From Agitococcus lubricus (GTDB lineage: Bacteria > Pseudomonadota > Gammaproteobacteria > Pseudomonadales > Moraxellaceae), in contig NZ_QAON01000014.1 of assembly GCF_003051055.1 (NCBI RefSeq), forward strand, positions 1 through 64,000: a stretch of 64,000 bases of DNA. Direction: 5' to 3'. Position 1 is the first letter of the stretch. Every line of letters starts with the position of its first letter. The notes below the pieces were generated by a model. That model made no database searches. It saw only the letters and a list, made by a program, of their open reading frames with translations, and was not told the DNA's origin. A program made the translations under genes and the position numbers. Of the stretch, positions 37,088 through 46,546 are shown piece by piece.

Positions 37088-38596
37088 TTAAATCTCTTCG
37101 TGGGGGGTGTCAACACTTTTTAACGACTGCCAGTGCTTTTGCCATTCCGATTGCTCATTTTTTGACAATCCGCCTAAAATATCAACAGCTTGGCGTAAAC
37201 GTGCAAAGGTTAAGTCCGCTCCCAAGATGCCCATAGACTCCATGACGGGTGTACTAGACGGGCTACCTGCAATGGCCACAAAAAATGGAAACATAAAATC
37301 GCGCAACTTATAACCTAAAGCGGTACTGAGTTGACTGAGTACTAAACTAATTTGGTCATGGTTCCAAATGCGTAACTGCTCAAAATCCCATAGGGCATAT
37401 TGTAAAATGCGTTTAATTTCATCGGGCGTGAGTTTTTTATGTGCAAAGCGTTCGGCGCTTAAATTAACGTTGCCCGCAAAAAAGAAGGCAGCCCATTGTG
37501 CAGCGTCAGACAGGGTTTGAATACGCGGCTGAATTTGTTTGGCCACTAAACTTAAATACTGAGGGTTGATAGCCCATTGTTGAAATGCCGCCATAAAGTC
37601 GGTTAACGGCAACTCTTTGAGCCATTGACCATTTAGCCAACTGAGTTTTTCGACATCAAAGATAGGCCCTCCTAAGGATACGCGGCTTAAGTCAAAGTGG
37701 CTAATCATCTCTGCGAGACTAAATTTCTCACGTTCGTCAGGCATAGACCAACCCATACGACCCAAATAATTGAGTAAGGCTTCGGGTAAATAGCCCATAC
37801 GTTGATAGTAGGTGATACTGGTCGGGTTTTTGCGTTTACTGAGTTTGCTTTTATCGGGATTACGTAACAAGGGCATGTGGCATAAAACAGGTGCTTGCCA
37901 ACCAAAGTATTTATACAACAATAAATGTTTGGGTGCAGAGTTAATCCATTCTTCACCACGAATTACATGGGTAATTTCCATTAAATGGTCGTCAACGACA
38001 TTCGCTAAATGGTAAGTCGGTAGACCATCGGCTTTGAGTAAGACTTGCATATCGACATTTGCCCAGTCAATTTCAATCTTACCGCGTAGCATATCGTCAA
38101 CCTCACATACCCCTTCGCGGGGGACTTTCATGCGAATGACATGGCTTTCACCTGCGGCGAGTTTGGCATGGATTTGCTCGGTAGAAAGCTGCAAACAATG
38201 ACCATCGTAACCTAAGTTTTCTTTATTGGCCTGTTGTTGTTGACGCAGTGTTTCTAAACGGTGGCTATCACAAAAACAATGAAAAGCATGACCTTTAGTG
38301 ACCAATTCGGCTGCATGTTGTTGGTAAATGGCACTGCGTTCACTTTGACGATAGGGAGCATGTTTACCGCCGACGTCTGGGCCTTCGTCCCATGTTAAAC
38401 CTAACCATTTGAGCGACGCCAAAATTTGTGCTTCTGACTCTAAGGTTGAACGTACTTGGTCGGTATCTTCAATACGCAAAATGAATTGACCGCCGTGTTG
38501 ACGGGCAAAACAGAGGTTAAATAAGGCGATATAAGCAGTTCCCACGTGTGGAAAACCAGTCGGTGATGGAGCGATACGAGTACGGACAACAGTCAT
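37088..38596 (-). CDS. gltX: Glutamyl-tRNA synthetase
   Basis: The enzyme charges tRNA-Glu. The 502-residue class I synthetase has the HIGH-type motif [12 protein letters not shown] (9-20), the KMSKS-type motif SKLSKRKNP near 250, and the anticodon-binding alpha-helical C-terminal domain. Length is as expected. It is encoded directly upstream of tRNA-Glu on the same strand, an arrangement also seen in pseudomonads. The gene is preceded by a possible 47-codon frame on the same strand. Confidence 0.97.
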   Translation of the reverse strand: MTVVRTRIAPSPTGFPHVGTAYIALFNLCFARQHGGQFILRIEDTDQVRSTLESEAQILASLKWLGLTWDEGPDVGGKHAPYRQSERSAIYQQHAAELVTKGHAFHCFCDSHRLETLRQQQQANKENLGYDGHCLQLSTEQIHAKLAAGESHVIRMKVPREGVCEVDDMLRGKIEIDWANVDMQVLLKADGLPTYHLANVVDDHLMEITHVIRGEEWINSAPKHLLLYKYFGWQAPVLCHMPLLRNPDKSKLSKRKNPTSITYYQRMGYLPEALLNYLGRMGWSMPDEREKFSLAEMISHFDLSRVSLGGPIFDVEKLSWLNGQWLKELPLTDFMAAFQQWAINPQYLSLVAKQIQPRIQTLSDAAQWAAFFFAGNVNLSAERFAHKKLTPDEIKRILQYALWDFEQLRIWNHDQISLVLSQLSTALGYKLRDFMFPFFVAIAGSPSSTPVMESMGILGADLTFARLRQAVDILGGLSKNEQSEWQKHWQSLKSVDTPHEEI

Positions 38597-38643
38597 TGTA
38601 TGGCCTGATTAACTAAAAAATAATGCGCGATTATATCAGGACT

Positions 38644-38787
38644 TTAAGACCCTGCATCCTCTCGACCCAACATAGTCGCGAATTTCATAGCGGATATGTC
38701 TAAAGAACCAAGAGCGTCAATATCACTATCCATTAAGATTTGATACATAGCTAACAAATCCCGTTCAGACAAAAAGTTATATTGCAC
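38644..38787 (-). CDS. Possible small protein upstream of gltX
   Basis: A 47-codon frame on the minus strand, opened by GTG 38787 and ended by TAA 47 bases before gltX, reads VQYNFLSERDLLAMYQILMD and continues to ...MLGREDAGS. Its composition is that of a normal soluble helical protein, with no low complexity and no stops, in a gap otherwise without explanation. I see no ribosome binding site before the GTG; an internal ATG is also possible. Family unknown. It may be a real small protein or a chance frame. Confidence 0.4.
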   Translation of the reverse strand: MQYNFLSERDLLAMYQILMDSDIDALGSLDISAMKFATMLGREDAGS

Positions 38788-38896
38788 AAAGAGTATGCTA
38801 AAGTGTTATGAAGGGATATGAATGTGCGTACTTGAGTCAGTATCGCTAGCAATCCTTCAGTGTTATGGCGTGATATATAGTCTGGGTTGAGTCAAG

Positions 38897-40504
38897 ATGG
38901 CACAAGTCGAATTGGATAAAGATATTTTTTGGCGTTTAATTGAAATCAGTACCGCGCTGTCGAGTGAGCGTAACACGGCACGACTCTTTGAAAAAATATT
39001 GGATGCCGCTCAAGACTTTACAGGCGCAGACGGCGGCACTTTGTATTTGCTAAAAGAAAAGCACAACAAACAAGTCTTAGAGTTTGAAATTCTGCGTAAT
39101 AACTCGCTGAATTTAACCTTAGGCGGCACGTCAGGCCGACCCATCCCGTTTGCACCCTTACCTCTATACCGAGATGATGGCACACCGAATCATAATAATA
39201 TTGCCACTCATACTGCCTTAACACGCAAAATGGAAAATATTGCAGATGCCTATTGTGCTAAACATTTAGATTTTTCTGGAACGAAAGCCTTTGATGCGCG
39301 GGCAAATTATCGTTCCCAATCCTTTTTAACAGTCCCCTTGTGTAACCATGCCGACGAAGTGATTGGTGTCTTGCAGCTTGTTAATGCCAGAGATGCACAA
39401 ACGGGGCAAACCATCTCTTTTAGTCCACAAATTGAACCCATTGTTGCTGCTTTAGCTTCCAGTGCCGCAATTGCCTTAGAAAATCAAATTCTTTTACAAG
39501 ACCATAAAAACTTACTCGATGCCTTTGTACAAGTTATTGCACAAGCCATTGACGCCAAATCCTCACATACCTCTGCCCATTGCCAACGTGTTCCTGCACT
39601 GACAGAGTTAATTGCTAAAGCGGCTTGTGCTACGCAAGAAGGGCCACTGAAAGATTTTGATTTAGATGAAAGTGACTGGTATGAGCTAAGAGTGGCTTCA
39701 TGGTTACATGACTGTGGCAAATTAGCCACTCCTGATTATTTATTAGATAAAGCGACTAAATTGCATTTACTACATGATGGCATTGATACAGTAAAAGCGC
39801 GTTTTGCCGCATTGATGGCACAAACAGAAACGGCTTATGTAAAGAAAATGTTGGCTATGCCGTTAGCACAAGCCGAATTAGCGCAAGAATTAGCACAAAC
39901 CTTAGAGGCATTAGCGCAAGATTGTGCCTTTATTGAAATAGCTAACAAAGGCGGTGAGTTTATGAGTCCAGAGGCGAAAGCACGGATACACGCCATTGCT
40001 GAGCAATATTGGCAAGATACTAAAGGCCAACGACAGCCCTTACTCACTCCTGAAGAAGTGAGTTTTTTGTGTATCGAGCGTGGCACTATTAGTTTTGATG
40101 AGCGCCAAAAAATTAATGACCACATGACGGTCACAATTCAAATGTTAGAGTCTTTACCTTTTCCTAAGAATTTGAAACGTGTACCTGAGTATGCGGGTGG
40201 TCATCATGAAAAAATGGATGGTACAGGTTTTCCTAAGGGCTTAAGACGAGAGCAAATGTCTTGGCCAGCCCGTATGATGGCGATAGCAGATATTTTTGAA
40301 GCACTGACCGCCAGTGAGCGCCCTTATAAACCTGCGATGAAAATTTCACAGGCCTTGTCTATTTTGCAAAGAATGCGTAACCAAAATCATATTGATGGGG
40401 ATTTATACCATTTGTTTTTAGAAGCGAAGGTTTGGTACACCTATGCGAAAACCTTTTTAAAGCCCGAACAATTAGACGTAGAAGATTATCAGCCTTATCT
40501 CTAG
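38897..40504 (+). CDS. GAF and HD-GYP domain protein, likely cyclic-di-GMP phosphodiesterase
   Basis: The 535-residue cytoplasmic protein has an N-terminal GAF sensor domain (about 10-200: GADGGTLYLL, then FLTVPLCNHADEVIGVLQLVNA) and an HD-GYP domain (about 210-500). The latter has HTSAHCQRVPALTELI, the metal-binding WLHDCGK, HHEKMDGTGFPKGL and the downstream IADIFEALTASERPYK. The GYP triplet reads GFP, a conservative change seen in active members. HD-GYP enzymes hydrolyse c-di-GMP to pGpG/GMP; a signal bound by the GAF domain would control it. An extra helical insert of about 120 residues lies between HD and HHE. The gene stands alone. Confidence 0.87.
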   Translation: MAQVELDKDIFWRLIEISTALSSERNTARLFEKILDAAQDFTGADGGTLYLLKEKHNKQVLEFEILRNNSLNLTLGGTSGRPIPFAPLPLYRDDGTPNHNNIATHTALTRKMENIADAYCAKHLDFSGTKAFDARANYRSQSFLTVPLCNHADEVIGVLQLVNARDAQTGQTISFSPQIEPIVAALASSAAIALENQILLQDHKNLLDAFVQVIAQAIDAKSSHTSAHCQRVPALTELIAKAACATQEGPLKDFDLDESDWYELRVASWLHDCGKLATPDYLLDKATKLHLLHDGIDTVKARFAALMAQTETAYVKKMLAMPLAQAELAQELAQTLEALAQDCAFIEIANKGGEFMSPEAKARIHAIAEQYWQDTKGQRQPLLTPEEVSFLCIERGTISFDERQKINDHMTVTIQMLESLPFPKNLKRVPEYAGGHHEKMDGTGFPKGLRREQMSWPARMMAIADIFEALTASERPYKPAMKISQALSILQRMRNQNHIDGDLYHLFLEAKVWYTYAKTFLKPEQLDVEDYQPYL

Positions 40505-40604
40505 TGCCCTTTATAAAGCAGCCATACGTGTACTGAGCGCGGTCAACCTGTTTGTTGCCTCGCTCACTATCCTCAAACATCCTTATACAGCTTGAGTTTA
40601 GTAC

Positions 40605-41336
40605 TTAAGGTTCAAGAGACTTGAGGTGTAAGGTTGTTTCATCTCTTGAGGGACTCAGCCTTGCTAAACCAGTGAGTGCTTTATGAAAGGGGAAATATAG
40701 GGCTAAACAGACATACCAACAAATGATAGCAGAACTAAAATCGTGAGAAGGAAAATGCGCTCCGCGTGCCCACTGACCCAGTCCAAATAACGTCCCTAAG
40801 CTAATCACAACCGTCAAAATGCTACTTGCCCACCGTGGTTTGTAGTGTAAACAAACAAAATATAAGCTAAATAGCGAAAAAGCCCCCGAAGAATGGCCAC
40901 CGGGAAAACATTGACTAATTCCTAAATATTCAGGTTTATCACGCCATAGACCATAAAAAGTAACATGACCACCGTAACGGGTTAAGTCCCAAGGACAATC
41001 CATATTGGTTATATGTTTAAGGAGATTAACCAAGCCCGTGCCTAACGCAATACATAATAAAATGTAAAGCGCCACTTGACGGTATGGACGTAAATGAGGA
41101 ATTTTTAAGCTGGCTATAGCCATCAATAAACTGGCAAGCGCAATGGTAAAAATGAGTTTGCCGCCGCCTTTATGAATGAGTCGGTCTGCCCACCAACTGT
41201 CGCGGCCAATGAATTCACCATACCTAAAAAAAAAGTCACCTACCATAAAATCGAGGGGTGTCAACAAAAATAATAGGCCGACCAATGTGCTGATAAACAA
41301 GGGAATAATGAGGGCTTTGTGTAAGGAAAAGGGCAT
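40605..41336 (-). CDS. PAP2-family membrane phosphatase
   Basis: The protein has about six membrane helices and the PAP2 signatures CFPGGHSSG (motif 2) and RGAHFPSHD (motif 3) with their catalytic histidines. Motif 1 (normally K-x6-RP) reads KHITNMDCPWD, with Cys in place of Arg, as in the LpxT/lipid-phosphatase-like subgroup with a CPWDL segment. Such enzymes act on lipid phosphates, for example undecaprenyl diphosphate, on the periplasmic side. I start it at ATG 41336 (243 residues). A TTG at 41375 would add 13 polar residues without a ribosome binding site. Confidence 0.83.
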   Translation of the reverse strand: MPFSLHKALIIPLFISTLVGLLFLLTPLDFMVGDFFFRYGEFIGRDSWWADRLIHKGGGKLIFTIALASLLMAIASLKIPHLRPYRQVALYILLCIALGTGLVNLLKHITNMDCPWDLTRYGGHVTFYGLWRDKPEYLGISQCFPGGHSSGAFSLFSLYFVCLHYKPRWASSILTVVISLGTLFGLGQWARGAHFPSHDFSSAIICWYVCLALYFPFHKALTGLARLSPSRDETTLHLKSLEP

Positions 41337-41420
41337 AATGTGCCAACCATAATAACGACTGTTATATGATAACAAGGCACAAGAACGCGAAACTTAATAA
41401 AAACTTAATTGCTACAAAAT

Positions 41421-41448
41421 AAAAAGGACGCTAAGAAGCGTCCTTTTG
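41421..41448 (-). terminator. Terminator of pckG
   Basis: The stem AAAAGGACGC/GCGTCCTTTT with a TAAGAA loop is followed on the minus strand by TTATTTTG. It lies 19 bases past the pckG stop. Confidence 0.85.
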
Positions 41449-41466
41449 ATGAACAAAAGACGGATA

Positions 41467-43293
41467 TTAAACGTCTATTTTTTCACCGAGTGTCTGACGA
41501 CGTGTTTTTAAGCTGGCAGGTAATTTGTCAGCAATTTTACTAAATAGCTCATCATGGCTGGCTAATTCACGTTGCCAAGCGGCTTTATCTTGGCTAGTGA
41601 CAGCAGTGAAAAGCTCTTGGCTAAACTCACTACCTTCCCAAGATAAATCTTCATAACGTGGCACAACACCAATTGGGGTGTCTTGACCTGTAGCACGGTT
41701 TTCACAGCGGTCAATAATCCATTGTAAGACGCGCATATTTTGACCAAAACCAGGCCAAATAAATTTGCCATTGGCATCGGTACGGAACCAGTTCACATTG
41801 AAGATTTTGGGTAGCTTGGCACCAGACGCTGCAAGTTTTTCACCTACAGTTAACCAATGTGCGAAATAGTCACCAACGTGATAGCCACAGAACGGCAACA
41901 TTGCAAAGGGGTCACGACGCACAACACCTTGTTGCCCAACCGCCGCAGCGGTAGTTTCTGAACCCATCGTTGCTGCTTTGTAGACCCCATCTTGCCAGTC
42001 GGTTGCTTCTACAACCAGAGGCATGGTATCGCCACGGCGACCACCAAAAATAAAGGCAGAAATTGGGACGCCATTCGGATTTTCCCAATCTGCATCGATT
42101 GATGGACATTGACCCGCAGACACAGTAAAGCGAGAATTGGGATGAGCGGCTTTACGACCACAATCGGGCGTCCAATCTTGACCTGTCCAGTCAATCAAAT
42201 GGGCTGGTGCAGTTTTGCTTAGACCTTCCCACCATACATCGCCATCATCTGTTAAGGCAACATTCGTAAAGATGACGTTTTTATCTAAAGTCGCCATACA
42301 ATTCGGGTTAGTCGTGGTGTTAGTACCGGGTGCGACACCAAAGAAACCTGCTTCTGGATTGATGGCATATAAACGGCCATCTGCACCGGGTTTTAACCAA
42401 GCGATATCGTCACCCACAGTTTCAATTTTCCAGCCTTCAAAACCTGCAGGGGGGACTAACATAGCAAAGTTAGTTTTACCGCAGGCAGAAGGGAAGGCCG
42501 CAGCAACATAGTGCTTTTCGCCTTGTGGATTAGTCACGCCTAAAATTAACATATGTTCAGCTAACCAACCTTCATCACGTCCCATCACAGAAGCAATACG
42601 TAAGGCTAAACATTTTTTACCTAATAGGGCATTACCACCGTATCCAGAACCAAATGACCAGATTTCACGAGTTTCTGGGTAATGAACAATGTATTTTTCG
42701 GGATTACATGGCCATTTAACGTCATCGGCAGCCGTTAAAATCGGTTGGCCAACCGTATGCACACAGGGTACAAAATTGCCATTTTCACCTAAAACATCAT
42801 AAACAGCTTTGCCCATACGCGCCATGATACGCATATTGACAACGACATAAGGGCTATCTGATAACTCAACACCAATTTGTGCAATATGGCTACCTAATGG
42901 CCCCATAGAGAATGGAACGACATACAAGGTACGTCCACGCATGCAGCCTGCGAATAAACCGTTTAATTTATCACGCATAACCGCAGGGTCTTCCCAATTA
43001 TTGGTTGGGCCTGCATCTTCACGTTTAGCAGAGCAAATAAAGGTACGTTCTTCAACGCGCGCAACATCGGAAGGGTCAGAGCTGGCGAGGTAAGAGTTAG
43101 GACGTTTTTCGGGGTTTAGCTTGCGCATCATGCCTGTACTGACCATCAGGTCTAACAAGCGTTGATTTTCCTCTTCACTCCCATCACACCATTCGATGCG
43201 GTCTGGTTGTGTAAGTGCCGCAATTTCGGCGACCCAAGCGATAAGTTTTGTATGTTTGACAAAAGAGGGAGCATTGACAATAGTTTGACTCAT
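41467..43293 (-). CDS. pckG: Phosphoenolpyruvate carboxykinase (GTP)
   Basis: The enzyme converts oxaloacetate and GTP to phosphoenolpyruvate, GDP and CO2, the first committed gluconeogenic step. The sequence has the GTP-type features: the P-loop [13 protein letters not shown] with the reactive cysteine, the metal and substrate region, [14 protein letters not shown], and [11 protein letters not shown] near the end. I choose ATG 43293 ([14 protein letters not shown], 608 residues) over the TTG at 43311, because homologues start at this point. Three inverted repeats lie upstream and may control it. Confidence 0.97.
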   Translation of the reverse strand: MSQTIVNAPSFVKHTKLIAWVAEIAALTQPDRIEWCDGSEEENQRLLDLMVSTGMMRKLNPEKRPNSYLASSDPSDVARVEERTFICSAKREDAGPTNNWEDPAVMRDKLNGLFAGCMRGRTLYVVPFSMGPLGSHIAQIGVELSDSPYVVVNMRIMARMGKAVYDVLGENGNFVPCVHTVGQPILTAADDVKWPCNPEKYIVHYPETREIWSFGSGYGGNALLGKKCLALRIASVMGRDEGWLAEHMLILGVTNPQGEKHYVAAAFPSACGKTNFAMLVPPAGFEGWKIETVGDDIAWLKPGADGRLYAINPEAGFFGVAPGTNTTTNPNCMATLDKNVIFTNVALTDDGDVWWEGLSKTAPAHLIDWTGQDWTPDCGRKAAHPNSRFTVSAGQCPSIDADWENPNGVPISAFIFGGRRGDTMPLVVEATDWQDGVYKAATMGSETTAAAVGQQGVVRRDPFAMLPFCGYHVGDYFAHWLTVGEKLAASGAKLPKIFNVNWFRTDANGKFIWPGFGQNMRVLQWIIDRCENRATGQDTPIGVVPRYEDLSWEGSEFSQELFTAVTSQDKAAWQRELASHDELFSKIADKLPASLKTRRQTLGEKIDV

Positions 43294-43366
43294 GGTGTGA
43301 GGCCCAATCAACTAAAAAACATCCATGCACTACAGGGGTGACCTGATAGTGGTAATAAAGAAAGTG

Positions 43367-43392
43367 TGACATATCAGTTTTCTGATATGTCA
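43367..43392 (-). promoter_or_regulatory. Palindrome upstream of pckG
   Basis: A perfect inverted repeat with 11-bp arms (TGACATATCAG / CTGATATGTCA) and a TTTT spacer begins 74 bases before the pckG start. It has no T run, so it is unlikely to be a terminator; an operator for a dimeric regulator or a leader hairpin is more likely. Confidence 0.45.
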
Positions 43393-43547
43393 TGTGATTC
43401 AAAAACTAGAGCTTGCTGTCACATAGTACAAATAGGTTTTAGTTTAGCTAAAACACATGACGGTTAGTCTCTGTAATGGAGTAAGGTCTTAATATTATAT
43501 TTGTACCTAATACCTATACAGAGATTTGCTCTAAGGTAGCTGTTTTA

Positions 43548-43574
43548 CCTTAATACCATAGAACAGTATTAAGG
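43548..43574. repeat. Inverted repeat between pckG and tRNA-Ser
   Basis: CCTTAATAC and GTATTAAGG form 9-bp arms around a 9-base spacer. Function unknown. Confidence 0.4.
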
Positions 43575-43577
43575 GTG

Positions 43578-43602
43578 TGTGATGATGTTCGACATCATCA
43601 CA
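43578..43602. repeat. Strong hairpin just after tRNA-Ser
   Basis: TGTGATGATGT and ACATCATCACA form an 11-bp stem with a 3-base loop, 6 bases past the tRNA-Ser 3' end. The T run lies on the wrong side for a classical minus-strand terminator. It may help end or process the tRNA transcript. Confidence 0.45.
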
Positions 43603-43608
43603 AAAATA

Positions 43609-43698
43609 TGGCGGAGGTGGTGAGATTCGAACTCACGGACGGGGTAAACCGTCGCCGGTTTTCAAGACCGGTGCCTTAAACCGCTCGGCCACGCCTCC
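43609..43698 (-). tRNA. tRNA-Ser (anticodon TGA)
   Basis: The 90-base minus-strand sequence folds as a class II tRNA with a long variable arm: acceptor GGAGGCG/CACCTCC, D arm with GGCCGAGCGG, anticodon arm CCGGT-CTTGAAA-ACCGG carrying TGA, T arm GTGAG-TTCGAAT-CTCAC, discriminator G and encoded CCA. The sixth acceptor pair is C-A rather than a normal pair. It stands alone upstream of pckG on the same strand. Confidence 0.96.
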
Positions 43699-43763
43699 GG
43701 ATTCAGGGCGGCAAGGATACTCTAAAAAAGCGAAATTGTCACTAAAGGACAATACTTTCCGAT

Positions 43764-43790
43764 AAAAAAAGGCGCGAAATTCGCGCCTTT
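43764..43790 (-). terminator. Terminator of the ExbB/ExbD/AgmX envelope operon
   Basis: The GC-rich stem AAAGGCGCGAA/TTCGCGCCTTT is followed on the minus strand by a run of seven T. It lies 16 bases past the stop of the last operon gene (43806). Confidence 0.88.
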
Positions 43791-43805
43791 AGTCACAAAC
43801 TTGAT

Positions 43806-44828
43806 TTAGTTGGGATAGAAATTGACAGGATATTGTCCTTTCCAAACCTCAACATTGTCCTCGCCAAAGTTAAAACCTTTGACCATTGCAACAATTTTAT
43901 TTTCTAAATCAGGGTTGTTAAGGTCACTAGAAGCGACTTCACAGTTAGTCACTTTACCACTGGGGTCAATGGTGAGTTTTAACTTAATAGTCCCTTCCAT
44001 GCTGGGGTCATCTTTTAAGGCACGTTGATAGGCCTGATTGAGGCGACCGCCATTTTGGTCAAATACACGACGAATATTTTCGGTCGTCCGTTTACCAATA
44101 CCCCCTTCGCCACGTGTTTTGCTCCCGTCACCACCACCGCCAGTATTAGCGCCATCACCACCCGCAATGAGGCCACCTTTCATATCTTTGGTGCCTTTAT
44201 TGCCTAGGTTATAGTTACCCGTACCGCCTTTGCCTCCCGCTGTGCCTCCGCCATAACCAGAGCTAGCAGCGCCCGTGTAGGCTCCTACTGCGCCTGAGCC
44301 TGCACCTGCTTTTGCTGTAATCATATTACGGCTTGTGCCAACGGGCGCACCGCTATCTTTTTGCAATGCACCGCCAATATTGGGTTTGGAGGTGGCAACA
44401 ACGTCCATATCACGTAAGTCGGCTAAATCATCGGCAACAGATGAGAGGGCTTCTTGCGCTTTTTGGCGTGCTGCTTTTACCTGACTTTCAGTTGGTTTGG
44501 CTTTGGCTACTGGTTCTTCTTTAATTTCTACTGGTTTGGGTTTGTCCTGTGGTTTGGGTTTGTCTTCTGCAACGTCTTTTTTAGACTCTTTCTTCTCAAT
44601 CGGTTTAGGAGGAGGAGGGGGAAGCTCTATTTTACGTTCAACAATACGTGCAATCCGTTCTGGGACAACGGCTTCATTACGCGGTATGGGCGGAACTTTA
44701 ATCCACGGAATCACGACAAAACAAATAATAGAAATGGCTAATGCAATATAGTTAATGCGTTTGGCGCGTTTGGAATCATTTGGGAGTTCGTCCCAAGGTA
44801 AAAAACTTTTAATCAGTAATGCTGACAT
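43806..44828 (-). CDS. AgmX/PglI-type TonB-like energy transducer
   Basis: The 340-residue protein has one N-terminal membrane helix (about 26-44). A Pro/Lys/Glu-rich periplasm-spanning region follows (about 70-120: PPPPPKP, EDKPKPQDKPKPVEIK), then a Gly-rich linker (about 165-235). The C-terminal domain (about 240-340) contains IRRVFDQNGGRLNQAYQRAL and IKLKLTIDPSGKVTNCEV, the AgmX/PglI domain related to the TonB C terminus. Such proteins carry motion from an ExbB/ExbD-type motor to outer-membrane partners. It is the last gene of the operon and overlaps the ExbD-like gene before it by one base. In Myxococcus, AgmX (GltJ) belongs to the gliding machinery. Confidence 0.82.
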   Translation of the reverse strand: MSALLIKSFLPWDELPNDSKRAKRINYIALAISIICFVVIPWIKVPPIPRNEAVVPERIARIVERKIELPPPPPKPIEKKESKKDVAEDKPKPQDKPKPVEIKEEPVAKAKPTESQVKAARQKAQEALSSVADDLADLRDMDVVATSKPNIGGALQKDSGAPVGTSRNMITAKAGAGSGAVGAYTGAASSGYGGGTAGGKGGTGNYNLGNKGTKDMKGGLIAGGDGANTGGGGDGSKTRGEGGIGKRTTENIRRVFDQNGGRLNQAYQRALKDDPSMEGTIKLKLTIDPSGKVTNCEVASSDLNNPDLENKIVAMVKGFNFGEDNVEVWKGQYPVNFYPN

Positions 44829-45331
44829 TATTTTTTACCTCCACGCACGACAGCAAAGGATATCTTTGCGTAGTCACTGTCGCTACACGTCGCCATGACT
44901 TTACGAATCACACTGTAGGGCGTGTTTTGGTCGCCTAAAATAGTGATTTCGCGTTCAGGAACGCCTTGTTCATTCAGTGGTGGCGTCGTTTTTGAGGCGC
45001 GATACTTTAACTCGGTCGACAACGCTGGAATGATATCATTTTTTAATGCCATCACTGCGGCGACTGAACTCACCTGCATATCTTGAACCAAAATATCTTT
45101 ATTGGTAATCATAACCACTAAATTTTCTTTAGGGTCTTTTTCGGCAATCGACTGCGGTAACTTTAAGTCTTTAGTATCTGGCAATTTGGCAGGATTGCTG
45201 GAGTTAACAAGCAAGAAGAACACCAAAATGGTAAAGATATCCATCAGTGAGGTTAAACTTAAAGTCGCTTGACCCCCTTTAAGACGACGTTGTAAACGCT
45301 CATGACGTTTTACATGAGGGCTTTTATTCAT
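44828..45331 (-). CDS. ExbD/TolR-like motor subunit with the conserved aspartate
   Basis: The 167-residue protein has a basic N terminus, one membrane helix (about 24-44) with the proton-carrying aspartate in SLMDIFTILVFFLLV (Asp31), and a periplasmic ExbD domain. Homologous ExbD, TolR and AglQ/S subunits sit inside an ExbB/TolQ pentamer and use this Asp for proton flow. It overlaps the next ExbD-like gene by 4 bases, so the two are made together. Confidence 0.88.
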   Translation of the reverse strand: MNKSPHVKRHERLQRRLKGGQATLSLTSLMDIFTILVFFLLVNSSNPAKLPDTKDLKLPQSIAEKDPKENLVVMITNKDILVQDMQVSSVAAVMALKNDIIPALSTELKYRASKTTPPLNEQGVPEREITILGDQNTPYSVIRKVMATCSDSDYAKISFAVVRGGKK

Positions 45332-45846
45332 TGAGCACCTCCCATTGTGTCGGGTGGGGCATCACCAATACTGACATCAGGAAAAAGTGCATAACGTGCA
45401 AGTTTGCCTGTTTCGGTACTGACCACAATGCGCACCGCATCCATTGTATGAATCAATTTATCGTAGGGGGTATCTTGCTCAAGCAATATACTCGCTTCAG
45501 TGACGAGCGGGTACTGAGTCTTTACTGTGCGTAAATAATCGTTGAGTGCTTGATAGTCTAATTCCCCTTTGTCGTTAGTGGGTATGGTTTTTAGCGGGCC
45601 AGTTTGACGGTCGGCAACTAAAAACTTGTTTTTATACACCACGACTTCCAAAACCAAGGGTTTCTTTTGCTCAGCAGCCGCACCAGCACCACCACTAGGC
45701 ATAGATACCTGTAGCACAGCGACTTGTGTAAACACTGCATTTAGTAACAAGAATGGAATTAAAATCACCATTAAATTCATAAATGAGGTGATATCTAATT
45801 CGGGATTCGTGTCACGAGCTTTTTTAAGGCGTGACCGCATAATCAA
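45328..45846 (-). CDS. ExbD/TolR-like subunit lacking the conserved aspartate
   Basis: The 172-residue paralogue has the same architecture: basic start, one membrane helix and a periplasmic domain. In the helix the aligned segment reads SFMNLMVILIPFLLL, with Asn24 where ExbD-type subunits have the proton-carrying Asp. An Asp18 lies just outside the helix but in a different place. If the subunits form a heterodimer inside the ExbB ring, only one of the two would be protonatable. The gene is between the ExbB-like gene (34-base gap) and the Asp-containing ExbD gene (4-base overlap). Confidence 0.85.
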   Translation of the reverse strand: MIMRSRLKKARDTNPELDITSFMNLMVILIPFLLLNAVFTQVAVLQVSMPSGGAGAAAEQKKPLVLEVVVYKNKFLVADRQTGPLKTIPTNDKGELDYQALNDYLRTVKTQYPLVTEASILLEQDTPYDKLIHTMDAVRIVVSTETGKLARYALFPDVSIGDAPPDTMGGAQ

Positions 45847-45880
45847 CTCCTCTTCTATAGCAACGCATTAAATCCAAGTC

Positions 45881-46513
45881 TTAAGCGTTGTTACGAATTT
45901 GACGTAAAATATTGAGGAGTTTAACGGAAGCCATTTCTAAACTTTCAACGACTTCACCTGTGCGGCTTTGTAAAAAGGCATAGGCTAACAATAATGGAAT
46001 CGCAACCACCAAACCAAACGCAGTCGTGTTCATGGCAACCGAAATTGAGCTAGATAATAAGTCACCTTTTTGTGCGGGGTCAGCATTAGCAACAGCGGCG
46101 AACGCAATAATCAAACCTTGTACCGTACCTAACAAACCTAATAAGGTAGAAATGTTAGCAAAGGTGGCAATAAATGGCGTACGTGCCTCTAGGCGTGGTA
46201 AAACTTCCATTAAGGCTTCTTCCATCGCGGTTTCAACATCTTCCACACGACGGGCGGTTTCGTTGCGTTCTAAACCATAAGCTAAAATACGACCAATTTC
46301 AGAGTCATTATCTTTTACAGCTTTTAAAGCTTTTTGCGTATCACCTTTTTGAATGACGGGAAAAATTTCATCCCAAAGTGCTTTGTTAGTATTTTTGACA
46401 CGATTTAAGAAAATAAAGCGTTCGATAGTGATACCAACACCGACAAAAAGAATTAAAAGAATGGGGTACATAAAGAACCCACCGTCTTGAATAAAACGAA
46501 CGACTGACATCAT
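45881..46513 (-). CDS. ExbB/TolQ-like proton channel subunit
   Basis: The 210-residue protein has the MotA/TolQ/ExbB fold: one N-terminal helix (about 13-32), a cytoplasmic region (about 35-110), and two more helices (about 118-140 and 160-190). The conserved motifs are ISTLLGLLGTVQGLIIAF and VAMNTTAFGLVVAIPLLL, including the channel threonines. A single ExbB gene serves two ExbD genes here, as one AglR serves AglQ and AglS in Myxococcus. GGAGTAT precedes the start region. Confidence 0.9.
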   Translation of the reverse strand: MMSVVRFIQDGGFFMYPILLILFVGVGITIERFIFLNRVKNTNKALWDEIFPVIQKGDTQKALKAVKDNDSEIGRILAYGLERNETARRVEDVETAMEEALMEVLPRLEARTPFIATFANISTLLGLLGTVQGLIIAFAAVANADPAQKGDLLSSSISVAMNTTAFGLVVAIPLLLAYAFLQSRTGEVVESLEMASVKLLNILRQIRNNA

Positions 46514-46546
46514 GATGGTGATACTCCTGTTATTTAAAATAAAAAA

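Noticed and set aside
40605-41375. Longer PAP2 and PEP carboxykinase starts at TTG codons (41375 and 43311)
   Set aside because: The extra residues are polar and without ribosome binding sites; internal ATG starts match family length better.
43578-43602. Strong hairpin considered as a minus-strand terminator of tRNA-Ser
   Set aside because: The T run is before, not after, the stem in the minus direction, so it is listed as a hairpin only.
44454-44751. Overlapping plus-strand frames antisense to the AgmX-like gene
   Set aside because: They arise from the low-complexity Pro/Lys codons of the real gene on the other strand.
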